A DNA stretch of 64,000 nucleotides, taken from positions 992,001 to 1,056,000 of the forward strand of contig NC_085853.1 in NCBI RefSeq assembly GCF_020906515.1, given 5' to 3'. This DNA comes from Vanrija pseudolonga. Lineage: Eukaryota > Basidiomycota > Tremellomycetes > Trichosporonales > Trichosporonaceae. The notes below the pieces were generated by a model. It had not been told where the DNA came from. It made no database searches and worked only from the letters and a program-made list of their open reading frames with translations. Below, one piece after another: positions 35,045 through 45,750 of this stretch (within the stretch, counting starts at the first letter, position 1; each line of letters begins with the position of its first letter). The translations under genes and the position numbers were made by a program.

Positions 35045-36550
35045 ATGCTCTCTGCCCTCCTCGCCCTCCTCGCTCTCAGTGCGCCCCTCGCCGCCTCGTC
35101 CCCCCTCGACGCGGTGGCCGACCTCGCCGCCCGCGGCAAGCACGACAAGTACCACGGCAAGACGCTCGCGCCTTCCAACTACACCGTCGTGCCTGGCATC
35201 TTCATCCAGGACGACCCCAAGTTCAACGCTACGGGCTACGACCTGCTGTCTGACAGCTTCGGTCTGATTGACAAGTCTGGCAAGCGCTGGAAGAACTTTA
35301 CCAAGTGAGTGTGGGGTGGGCCTTCGGCTCTCCGTTGTGCTCCTTCACCTCGGGCCGGTCGCTGACGCTCCCTCGCGCTCAGGTACGTCACCGACCTCAA
35401 CAAGAACGCCGATGAGCACACCACCTACAAGGTCGTCTACATCGCTCGCCACGGCCAGGGCTACCACAACGCCGCCGAGTCGTTCTACGGCACCCCCGCC
35501 TGGAACTGCTACTGGGCGCTCCAGAACGGCGACGGCAACATGACCTGGGTGAGCTAGCAAGACTAGGTTCACCCGTCCAGCTCACTGACACTCTCCAGGC
35601 CGACGCCGAGCTCACCCCCCTCGGCATTGCCCAGGCCCAGGCGGCCAACGACGGCTGGAAGACGCAGCTCAAGGACCACATCCCCCTGCCCCAGCGTCTC
35701 TACTCGTCGCCCATGCGCCGCTCGGCGTCGACCCTCGACATCACCTGGAAGGACATTCTCCTCAACAAGGGTGTCAAGCCTGTCATCCAGGAGGCCTGGC
35801 GCGAGTCGATCGGCCTGCACACCTGCGACTGGCGCAACAACAAGAGCGACATTGCCGCCCACTACCGTCAGTGGTGCTATGATGCGGGGTATGATAGTCG
35901 CTGACACTCTCGCAGCCGGCTTCGAGTTTGAGCCCTCGTTCACCGAGCACGACCTGCTCTGGGACCCTATCTACGAGGAGACGGGTCCCCAGCAGGCCAA
36001 GCGCATCCGCACCGCGCTCAACCAGATCTTCGCTACGGATCCCTCCACCTTCATCTCCATTACGGCCCACTCGGGTGTCATCAACGCCTTCTTCCTTGCG
36101 ACCGGCCACAACAAGTTCTCGGTCCAGACGGGTGGCTTCGTCCCGGTCCTGGTGAGTGGCGTCTGGGGTTGCGGGGCGGGCTTTCCAAGGGAACCTTCGC
36201 CAAGGTGTTCTCGGCAAACACGCAGTTGAGGCGGCGCCTCACGTCTCCGCTCCGCCTCCACCCATCCCACCTCCACCCAACTCGCTTACCCTCGCTAACA
36301 TTGTCTCCAGCTCAAGGCCGTCTCGTACCCCTCGGCGACGTTCAGCCTCATCACCGGCGGCCAGTCGGCGACCGCCCCTGCGTGCACGGCTGACCCCACC
36401 GTCCTCGTCAAGGCGCCCGCTACGGTGACTGTCCAGCCTACGTGGTACCCCGCGTGCGCGACCGAGACTGCTGCCACGACGTCGGCCAAGCCCACTGGCT
36501 GCCTCGCGAGCCCTGTCACCGGCCCGACGCCGACTGCGACCAAGGCGTAG
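35045..36550 (+). CDS. Secreted histidine phosphatase-superfamily protein (phosphoglycerate-mutase-like)
   Basis: 389 residues from exons 35045-35304, 35383-35548, 35599-35866, 35916-36151 and 36311-36550, all in phase. A signal peptide (LSALLALLALSAPLAAS) is followed by a short mature N-terminus. The catalytic RHG triplet is R109-H110-G111 in VYIARHGQGYHN, and the second conserved His is H283 in ISITAHSGVINAF, the family's His-acid end. SSPMRRSASTLDI supplies the phosphate-binding Arg. The C-terminal 70 residues after LKAVSYPSA are Thr/Pro/Cys-rich, perhaps an extracellular tail. It is related to PMU1-like phosphatases rather than true glycolytic mutases; the substrate could be a small phosphate ester. 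The third junction uses the donor GTCAGT, chosen because it alone gives HYPGFEFEPSF. Confidence 0.9.
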
Positions 36551-37473
36551 ACGACGGATAGCAGCCGTCGATTTAATCAGTGCTGAGCTCATCCTGGTTC
36601 GGACCCGGATGGGTGAATGATGCTGGTGGAGGGTAGTGGAGGTCGCTTTCGGCCGTCTTGGGAATTGAATGCATTATAGTGTGCGCTGGGTGTGTTGGAG
36701 TGTAGTGCTCACCGTCGGGCCAAGCGAGAGCGAGGTGCCTGCCTCCACCTTTGTTGCGATTTATCCGAGAGGACCGCACGAGTCGCGGCTCTGGCGGATC
36801 TGCTCACCGAGGCAACAGCGAACACATTTAGCTTGCCCCAGACGCCGCGGCTACTGTATGTCTGCGTCGCTGCAAACCCCGTGGCGTGCGGCGACAGAAG
36901 CAGCGCGAGCGGCCAGCATTGTTCCGCGGTCATGGCCTCACCGACGGGAAATAATATGCTCATGGGCGCTGACTCAGGCGGGCAGCGCAGAGCGAGGTCA
37001 CGAGGCAGCAGCAGAAGCACACTGTATACCGCATACCGCATACCGCGTGCGTGCGTGACGGCGGGGCACACTGTACCGATAACACGCTGCACGGTGCCAA
37101 GGTCCGTCTGGGTCGCCTAACTTGGGGAAGGAGGCGCAGATTGCCGATACGCGCGGGGGTGGGGAAGTTGTGGCGTGCCGGGTCAACCGATCTGCCCAAC
37201 GCCGGGGTAAGGCGTGCGCGCACTTGCCGAGAGACACTGAACGACGAGACGACGACGACAACCACGACGTGTTGCTGAGGGTGGCACTATGACGCTAAAC
37301 ATCCAGCTCCCCACCCCAGCTGACCAGACCATGAGACGCACGGCGGCCGAGATTCCAACGGGCCACGGCATGCCTTATAAGCGCAGACACGACCAGGCTC
37401 CTGCCCCTTTCTCACTACCTCCCTCCCCTCCCTTCCACTACCCTCCTCCCCCACCCACATCCCAAACAACACA
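36551..37473. other. Intergenic upstream of aldehyde dehydrogenase
   Basis: 923 bp. TATAAG at 37376-37381 lies about 95 bp upstream of the dehydrogenase ATG and is followed by a C/T-rich leader ending AACAACACAATG. Nothing else recognised. Confidence 0.5.
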
Positions 37474-39273
37474 ATGGGCTCCGACCTCACCACCTCGGTC
37501 CAGCTGGGCAACGGCAAGACCATCACGCTCCCCTCGGGCCTGTACATCAACGGCGAGTGGGTCAAGCCCGCCAAGGGCGTCAAGCTCGACGTGTACAACC
37601 CGGCCACGAACAAGGTCATTGCGCAGGTGTACGAGGGCGACGCCGAGGACGTCGACGTCGCCGTCAAGGCCGCGCGCGCCGCCTTTGAGAAGGACGACCG
37701 CAGCTGGGGCTTTGGCTCGCCCCAAGCCCGCGCCGCGCTGCTCAACAAGCTCGCCGACCTCGTCGACGCCAACGCAGAGCTGCTCGCCGCCATCGAGTCC
37801 ACCGACCAGGGCAAGACGTACACCGCCGCCATTGCATCCGACATTCCCGGCGTGTCCCAGACTATCCGCTACTATGCCGGCTGGGCCGACAAGATCACGG
37901 GCAAGTGAGTGTGGGCGTGGGCGTGGGTGTGGGGGCCGTGGATGTACGCCTGGGACCTGTGCCATGGGCGAAGCTGACCACCACGCCAGGACGTACAACT
38001 CGATCCCCGGCACCTTCTCGCACACGCGCTATGAGCCCATCGGCGTGTGTGGTCAGATCATCCCCTGGAACTTCCCTGGTGAGTGGTTACGCTACGCCCA
38101 TCGCGCCACCTCCCACCGCGCCCATCAGCTGACGCCACGCCCCCAGCCCTCATGTTCGCGTGGAAGATCGCCCCCGCCCTCGCGACGGGCAACACGGTCG
38201 TCATGAAGACTGCTGAGACGACGCCCCTCTCGGCGCTCAAGCTCGCCGAGCTCATCCACGAGGCCGGCTTCCCGCCGGGCACGTTCAACCTCGTCACTGG
38301 TCGTGGCCCCACTGCGGGCCAGGCCATCGCCGACCACATGGACATTGACAAGGTCGCCTTCACCGGCTCGACGTTCACCGGCCGCCGTATCATGGAGAGC
38401 GCGGCCAAGAGCAACCTCAAGAAGGTGACCCTTGAGCTTGGTGGCAAGAGCCCCAACATTATCTGTGAGTAGCTAGAGGCCAGTGCCAGTGCCACTTGTG
38501 CACGGGCGTTCCCCTGCTGCAGCCTTGCCTCGCCCACCCCCCTAGTCCCCTCGCTCACACCCGCGCCAGTCGACGACGTCAAGTCGGTCCAGGAGGCCGC
38601 CGAGTGGGCCGTCTTCGCTATTGGCGCCAACGTCGGCCAGGTGTGCACTGCCGGCTCGCGCCTCCTCGTCCAGGAGACGATCGCCGAGGAGTTCACCAAG
38701 CACTTTGTCACGCTCACCGAGCGCATCAAGGTCGGCGACCCCTTCGACGCGCACTCGGTCCAGGGCCCGCTCAACTCGGCCGGACACTTTGACAAAGTCA
38801 AGGGCTGGATCGCGACCGCTGTCGAGGACGGCGCGACCGTCGCCACGGGCGGCAAGGACCTGAGCGCCAACAACGGCGGCGGATACTTCCTCTCGCCTAC
38901 CGTCTTCACCAACGTCAAGACGGGCCACCGTATCCTCGAGAACGAGGTGTTCGGCCCCGTCGTCTCCATCCAGACCTTCAAGACCGAGGAGGAGGCCGTC
39001 GAGATTGCAAACTCGACGACGTACGGCCTCGCCGCTGGCGTCTTCTCCGACTCGGCCACCCGCCTCAACCGCCTCAACTCCAAGATCCGCGCCGGCACCG
39101 TCTGGAACAACCTGTACAACTTTGCCTCGCCCACCATCCCCTTCGGCGGCTACAAGCAGAGTGGTATCGGCCGCGAGAACGGCGAGGCTGCTCTTCTCAA
39201 CTACCTCGAGATCAAGTCGGTCATCGCCAACGGCGGCGCTATCCGCTCGCCGTTTGCCGGCCTCAGCGGTTAA
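37474..39273 (+). CDS. NAD(P)-dependent aldehyde dehydrogenase
   Basis: 513 residues from exons 37474-37904, 37990-38078, 38147-38464 and 38570-39273. Oxidises aldehydes to carboxylic acids. Landmarks in order are [18 protein letters not shown] (cofactor entry), [16 protein letters not shown], the GSTFTGRRI loop, [13 protein letters not shown] with the general-base Glu (E270), [12 protein letters not shown] with the catalytic Cys (C305), [10 protein letters not shown] and [15 protein letters not shown]. No organelle-targeting peptide is evident, so it is probably cytosolic, similar to Ald-type acetaldehyde dehydrogenases. All introns carry GTGAGT donors and preserve phase across the [12 protein letters not shown] and NIIFDDVK junctions. 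The last exon shows highly optimal codons. Confidence 0.95.
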
Positions 39274-39670
39274 TCGGGTACGCGCGAGGTGATGCGACGT
39301 GTGTACCAGAGAGAAGTGTGTCGGAAGAAGAAAACGAGCAAGTCAGTCAGTAGTATGTAGCCAACCGTTGTCGACGGTGCGTATCAGTGGGTGAGGAGTT
39401 TATGCAGCTGTGTACAGGCCGTCGCGTCGGCACCCACAGTTGACGAGTCAGCTGGGCTGAGCTGTGGCATCGTTAGCAGCCCGGCCAACGCTCCTTACTG
39501 CAACTTCTGACCTGATGACCTTTGCCCAGGCCGCCCTCCTCTAGGGTACACGAAAGTGGTGTGCATCTATCCACAAAAGACCAAATCTATGCAAATGTCG
39601 TCTCTCGCAGGCTCTGAAAGCCCGCCGAGGCTACAGCCTCCTTCCTCTACCTCCTCGCTCCCCCCACACC
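39274..39670. other. Intergenic, convergent 3' ends
   Basis: 397 bp between the dehydrogenase stop and the helicase stop. No feature beyond presumed 3' untranslated sequence. Confidence 0.5.
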
Positions 39671-42600
39671 CTACCACTTGGACGTCCGTCCCCGCGGAGG
39701 GCGGTACACACCAGAAGGCGTCGCAGGTCGGCTGTTGTATTGGCTCGTACCTTCGCGCTCGTGGGCATACTCGTCAAGGATGCGCACCACGTCCGTGGTG
39801 AGCATTTCGAGCTCCTTGATCTCGTCACGGCTCAAAGGCTCAACCTTGCGCGTCTGCTTTTGTTGCAACTGGTACTGGAACTTGGCAGCTCCCGAGACCC
39901 CAGTCATGTCGACATCATCGTCATCATCGTCCGACTCGTTCTCACGCTCCTCGTCCAGCTGACCATCGTCGTTGATCCTGCTGGTACCGTGGTGCACTTC
40001 CACAGCCTTGGACCTAGCAGCAAAGCGCTGGTCCCGGTCGCGGACAAGACTCTTGCCGACGCCCTCGAACACTCGCAGCATACAAGCTTCGAGGAGCGTC
40101 TTCAGACGCTGGACGTCATCCAGGGCGTGCAGATTGCCGGTCACTGGCAGCCAGTTGTCGCACTCGAGGCCTCTCTGCGTCACGTAGAGCTTGTACGCGC
40201 CAAACAGCATGTACGTCATGGGGTCGAGGCGAGTGACAACGCGAAGTTGTGTCATGGCGTTGTTGGGGTGACCGCCCGGTGGAACGTTGCGTGTCTTCTC
40301 GCCGAAGGCATACAGGCGCTTCTCAGCGGGGTTGAAAGACGCCGATGGCTCCTCTGGGCCGCCGATTTCTCGTCGACGCGCGTTGACACTCGATGAGTGG
40401 ATGAACACGGTCTGGTTGGGTGTCAGCTAGATTCTCTGTTTTCCCTCCACCTCCCACTCACCTTGTCCTGAGATGTCCGGCATGTCTTCTCCGACGTGCG
40501 GATCGCAAAGTTTGGCGCCGTGGCCATGGCGATGAGTGCCGCCAGCAAAGGCAGACTGTTGTCGTTTTCACGAAGTGCAGGAGGCACCTCGAGGCCGCGA
40601 CCAATGCGCCCGACATTTCCGCCCGCTGACACGGCAATGACACCAGCCTGGTCGAGTGACTGGAGCAGACTGCCCTTGACTTGCTTAATCTGCTGCAAAG
40701 TCGGCTTGCTCAAGAAGTTGTCCGAGCAGAATCGGTTGGCGTGGTGGTAGTCCCTCCTGTCGTCAATGGCCGACCATGTGTTGTAAGCGGCCACAACGGC
40801 GAGAGGATCTGAGCGGAAAGCAATCGGCGACCACGAGTCCTTGACCGCAGAAGCCTCCACCTTCTTCTCCAGAGGCGCCAGGAAAGGGTCTCGGTTTGTA
40901 AGCACGGCGGCCAGGGTGAGAGCCGAGTCGAGGCATCGGAAGAACGAGCCGTACAGGCAGAGCTTGCCGATTGCCGCGTCCACAGGCAGCTGGAGAAGGA
41001 CGCGTCCAAGGGCGGTGAGGTTCTTGTTCTGGTCAAGGGCGCCGAGCATGTGGAGCGTCTCCATCGCGGCGACGATACGTGGAGGCTCTGGAGGCTCAAT
41101 AGTGGCCGCCAGGACGTCCTCCACTTCGCCGAGGTTGAGCGCCTTGACGTGCATGACGACGTTGCTCAAGTCGGAACGCTTCATCTCGACAAGCTGGTGT
41201 GGGTCGAGCGATGCCAGTCGGCGCTTTGAAAGGATACCGTAGTATTCTCCCTCGCGATGACGACCAGCACGGCCAGCACGCTGTCCCAGGTTGGACGAGC
41301 CGACCCATGCGGACACCAGCGACGACATGTGGCGATCGGGGTCGTACCGCTTCTCCTTGACGCGCGCGCTGTCGACAACGTAGACCACGTCGGGGATGGT
41401 AACACTGGTCTCCGCAATGTTGGTGGCCAAGATGATACGGCGCACACCCGGTGGTGGTGGCCTGAACACCTCGCGCTGCTCCGCAGCAGGAATGGTCGAG
41501 TGAAGGTAGTGGACGCTATACTTTGATTCGTCGTTGAACGGGACCCCGAGCAGAGACCCAAACTTGCCGGAGAGGAGAATGTCCGCGACCTTCTTGATCT
41601 CGTCCCAACCAGGCAAGAAGACCAAGACGTGGCCATCATCGGATTGGCGCAGAACGTAGGCAATGGTGAGGGCGACCAGTGGGTACGGGATCTCCAACTC
41701 TCCGCCGGTAATGCCAGTGGTCTTGACAAAGTTCATCGGGTCGTTGCTCAGCTCCTTGTTGAGGTACTCGACGACCTTCTTGTCCTGGAAGACCCAGCCG
41801 CCCATTGCAACCGGCAGGTTGTCGCTCAGGTCATCCAGGAAGTCGTCAAGGTAGTGCTTGGCGACAGGGAAGGTGCGGCCTGGGACTTCTGCCACCGGAG
41901 CCGGTACACCGCGGACATCGGCAAAGTATCGCTGGAAGAGGTGCGGGTCGATGGTGGCCGACATGAGGATGATCTTGATGGGCTTGCCACGGGCTTTGCG
42001 GTCAGCAAGAAGACGCTTGAGCACGACCAGTAGCAAGTCGGTGTCGATGTCTCGCTCGTGAACCTCGTCGACGACAATGTGCGTCACAGTGTCCATGCTG
42101 GCAACGGAATCCGCGTTGGCCTGGGCGCCTAGGGACGACTGCATGCGCTTGAGGAAGATACCCGTGGTGCAGAAGGTGATGCTGCCGTTCGGGCGGGGCA
42201 GCTTGTTGTCGAAACGCACTTGGTATCCAACTTCGTTGCCGAGGCTGTCTCCACGCTCGTCCGCCACGCGCTCTGCGACCGACATGGCAGCAAGACGACG
42301 TGGCTGCGTACACACAATGTTGCAGCGTGCGCCCTCGCCTCTCATGATGTAGTCGTCGAACAGGAGCTGCGGAACCTGGGTCGTCTTGCCTGATCCAGTG
42401 GCAGCCATGACGATGGTCACATCGTTGACCTCGATCTTGGCCAGAATATCCGTCGCCTTGGTGTGAACAGGTAGCGAGGCTCGTGTCGCCCTCATCCGTT
42501 CCAATGACGGGTCCGATTCGTACGATGCCAGCTTGTCCTGAAGTTGGAGTGACTTTGCGCGCAGCTCCGACTCGGAGGCCTGGAATCGTCTTCCACCGCT

Positions 42601-44065
42601 CCAAGCGGGGAGTTGGTGTGCACTTGTTGCCTGGACGTTTGCTGGTGGTGCATTGTAGTAGAGCAACGAATGACGGATGTCGCCGCAGAGAGACTGCACC
42701 TCGTCGTTGAGCTGCTCGGACATTGTGAACGCGAGGTGTGGGGCCAAGCCGACGTTTGCGCTACCGTCCTTCTTCGAAGCCTCCACAAAGTCGAGCCATA
42801 GCTGCGGGTCGCATCCTTCGAGATATCGGGTGACGTCGAGGTACGCTTGCGCTTGCGCCCCCTTTTTGGTACCCGACTTGCCCTCACCGATTCGTCGGCC
42901 ACTGACGCTCATGACCGCCTCCCAAAACTGGATGGCAGGGCCACCACCGCCTCTGCCCTTCCTGGGCTTGACGACTGATGATGAAAACTCGAGGTCAGGC
43001 TTGCCAAACTTGTAGCGATGGCAGTAGTACTCCATGAATGCTCGAGCACGGTCGTAGGTGACTTCCGTACCGTCGCTGAGGCGCGTCGTTTCACCGACTG
43101 GCAACGCCGGGGCAGAGCCGACCACGGTCGGGCCCGAGCTTGGTCCTGCGGCGGCGCTGGCGCGAGCGGCAGCGACAGATTTCGCTCTGCTCTTGTCGAG
43201 CTTTTGTCAGCCACTTGATCGCACGACACCGACTCACAAGACCGCGACTGCTGAGTTGCAAAACAGCACTCAGCGCGGCTAGCTTCTCGGCCTCCTTCTT
43301 GCTCGCATGGTCTCCAATGCCGATGATGTTTTCGATCGGGTCTCCAACGACCGAAACACTGCAATCAGCAGCTGTGAGGCACGTTCATACTCACCGGAAC
43401 ACCTTTACACCGTCGACAACACCTTCCTCGGTTTGGAAGCCTGATCCTCCGCCACCTAAGTTTTGGGCACCGCCCGTGCCGCCGCCGAGATAGTTGGCCA
43501 GCGGCGCCTTGGGGTTCTCCTCCCACTGCGGCTTGAGCTGAATATTCTGTCCAAACTCCTGCAAGATCTGGTCACGGTTCCTTAGTGGTCCGGGAAGCAC
43601 GATAGCGGGTGGTGGAGGGGCCTTGCGCGAACCACCGTGTCCATTGGACCTGCCACGATGACGGGGCGGGGGCGGCATGTCTGCGCGAGCGGACTTGGCT
43701 GTACGGCCTGTAAACTCGGGGGTAGCTTCACGTTCGCGTTTCCTGTGCGCGTCAGAGTCCTAATCTAGCTCTTTAACTCACTTGAAATCAGATGACACGA
43801 TACGGTCAATCAGAGGCGGTACGAATGCGTCCGAGCCTTCTTGAATCCCAGACGTCCCCGTTGGGCTGCTTCGTAGGGATGAGCTCGAGAAGGGCGCGCG
43901 ACCAGGCGAGCCGTTGCGACTGTGGGTTAAAGAGGACGAGGCGCTGTGGGCGTTCGAACCGTCTCGGTATGACCGCCAGTTGTTGTTACGAGATGAGGAA
44001 GACCCAATGGGCTCGTTGCGAGGTGGAAAGGAGGAGCTGGTGGTCAAGTCACGGGCTCCTGGCAT
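39671..44065 (-). CDS. DExH-box RNA helicase with two dsRNA-binding domains (DHX9/DHX36-like)
   Basis: 1410 residues from exons 43782-44065, 43395-43742, 43238-43358, 40462-43200 and 39671-40411. A first double-stranded-RNA-binding fold spans about residues 170-250 and ends IGIGDHASKKEAEKLAALSA. A second spans about 295-375 (FMEYYCHRYKFG to AQAYLDVTRYLEG). The helicase core then shows ATGSGKTTQVPQ (motif I), DEVHERDID (motif II), ILMSATID (III), NIAETSVTIPDVVYVVDS and QRAGRAGR (VI), followed by the winged-helix, HA2 and OB-fold region (FIHSSSVN). The acidic segment ESDDDDDDVDM is near the end. This order is that of the RNA helicase A and DHX36 group, which unwinds structured RNA or R-loops. 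The reading frame continues open upstream of the chosen ATG with presequence-like composition. Confidence 0.92.
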
Positions 44066-44610
44066 GAGTGAGCTCGCAAAGACGGGACGCGGGGTATAGG
44101 TGTGGAGACTGTGCGAGGCAGAAAGTGTCCTGTAGGTTGCGAGGCGGAGTATTGTCGAGCTGTGTCTCGACAGCGCTGCCGACGAGCGAGGGCCGAGGAA
44201 GGTCACCGCTACGCCGAGTTGCGCCCGGCGAGCGCTAAGAGCCAGCCGAGCGACCAGAATGGAGGGAAGGGGTGTGTGAACCGAGTGGAGGCGATGCCTG
44301 CACTGTTATCGGCTCTGCGATATGATGAAGTGGGGAGCGAGAGACGATGTCGAGGTGTAAAATGTGTCGACAAGGACGATGACTGCTCCAGGCTAGCTGG
44401 CTGGCAAGTCGCGACGATTGTTGCTGACGACGTGAAGCGCCGTTTTAGAGACTTTTGACAGAGACATTGAGAGTTAGGAGGCCCCCACGTGGATTTGATC
44501 CCGCCAGAGTCCCCGAAGCGTCGAAATGCATGGTTGGGCATGAAAAAGGGAAGACTACCAACGTCGTCGTCCTATTAGGCATGCACATTCCTGCGCCCGC
44601 CGATCATGAA
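44066..44610. other. Upstream region of the helicase gene
   Basis: 545 bp between the helicase start and the tRNA gene. The first part (44066 to at least 44206) is in open frame with the helicase and encodes Arg/Ser/Leu-rich sequence without acidic residues, but lacks an in-frame ATG. Confidence 0.5.
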
Positions 44611-44704
44611 AGCCCCCGGCGGGGCTCGAACCCGCAACCGTCTGATGATGACTTCTAACAACTTGGATAAAAGTCAGATGCGCTACCGATTGCGCCACGG
44701 GGGC
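44611..44704 (-). tRNA. tRNA-Lys (anticodon UUU) with 21-nt intron
   Basis: A complete cloverleaf can be drawn on the minus strand: acceptor GCCCCCG/CGGGGGC, D arm GCGC with loop AATCGGTA, anticodon stem TCTGA/TCAGA, loop C-T-TTT-A-A, variable CGGTT, T arm GCGGG with loop TTCGAGC. The intron occupies 44647-44667, at the canonical site one base 3' of the anticodon. The B box is GGTTCGAGCCC. Position 73 would be U, unusual for a lysine tRNA, so isotype rests on the anticodon. Its nearest genes are the helicase and the VOC-fold gene. Confidence 0.85.
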
Positions 44705-45354
44705 GATTTTTGACGCTGTCGAAAATGCCGCGTTGCATTAGAGCTCCACGGAAAGCTCACAGAAAGCACAGCATGCATGTTGTGGACGGAGGAGGAGAAT
44801 GGAGGGGAAGGGGGGGGGGGGGGAGGGAGGGAGGGAGGGAGGGAGGGGGCGCTGTATGGGGAAGGCGTTGTGTTGCTTTCGCCCTGTTAGATCGTCGCCA
44901 TCTCGAGAATGGAAGGGAGCGTGCAGCCATCCGCCGTGGGCTGTGGTGGTGAATTCGAGTGTGCTGTGCGTTTGGGTATGATATTGGGACTGGGGGATGA
45001 GGGGAGGGAAACTGGCTGATGAGGGGAGGTCAATGCCTGTCGACAGGCAGAGAGATGACTGGACAAGGTGACAGGAGTGAGACGCCTGGTGGCCTGTTCT
45101 TCAGCGAGGGGTCTTTGACTGGCAATTCGAATAGGGAGCTGGAATGAGGCCTGGAGAGGAATGGAAGGGCAAGAATAGATCGAAGCGAGTACAAGGATTG
45201 CGCCCCTGCTTACGACGAGGACGATGTTTGACGAGTGTGAGTGGAGATGACACTGTCAGAGCGGTGTTGGTTGACTGACACACACATCCGACCCTCCACC
45301 TCCACCTCTCTGCTTCCACCACAGTGTGCTGCCCATCTATCCATCAAACTCGAT
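44705..45354. other. Intergenic with G-rich microsatellite
   Basis: 650 bp between tRNA-Lys and the VOC-fold gene's stop. A poly-G/GGGA tract lies at about 44809-44848. No gene recognised. Confidence 0.5.
44809..44848. repeat. Poly-G and GGGA microsatellite
   Basis: A run of about a dozen G followed by seven GGGA-type units. It may form G-quadruplex structure on the plus strand. Length is probably variable and prone to sequencing error. Confidence 0.85.
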
Positions 45355-45750
45355 TCAAAGCGACCACTCTGCCCGCTGAATGACAACACGGTACCCATCT
45401 CTGTCCTCGACCGTCACCCCATTGGCGTCCCAGTACGGGTTGAAGCTCTTGACTTTCTTGAACCCGAAGGACTCGGCCTTGGCAACGACGGCGCTCCACT
45501 CCTTCTCGTCTGGGTAGTAGAACACGACGAGGTCTTCAACGGTCGGGGTCGGTGCAATGGCGTGCGTATGCGAGTGCGTGAACTCGAAGTGCCAGTCGTG
45601 GTCCTTGTGCCCGAGCATGACGCCGTCGAATCCATCGTGGTCCTTGAAGGTGAAGATGACGGCGAGGCCGAACGCGCCCCTGTACTGCTCCGACGTCGCC
45701 TCGATGTCCGTCACGGGGCGGGCGATGCGGAGTTTGGTCTTGCCGGGCAT
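45355..45750 (-). CDS. VOC-superfamily (glyoxalase/dioxygenase-fold) protein
   Basis: Single-exon gene of 131 residues, the normal size for one vicinal-oxygen-chelate domain. It begins MPGKTKLRIARPVTDIEATS, where the paired-barrel fold's first strand and helix are recognisable, continues with FDGVMLGHKDHDWHFEFT (a metal-ligand-like His/Glu strand) and VVFYYPDEKEW, and ends VTVEDRDGYRVVIQRAEWSL, the typical closing strand with a Glu-Asp-Asp-Gly turn. The frame is open further upstream but the ATG at 45750 is the one that matches domain start. Relatives include glyoxalase I, dioxygenases and bleomycin-resistance proteins; several fungal members have no assigned reaction. No intron, unlike most neighbours. 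Confidence 0.85.
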   Translation of the reverse strand: MPGKTKLRIARPVTDIEATSEQYRGAFGLAVIFTFKDHDGFDGVMLGHKDHDWHFEFTHSHTHAIAPTPTVEDLVVFYYPDEKEWSAVVAKAESFGFKKVKSFNPYWDANGVTVEDRDGYRVVIQRAEWSL

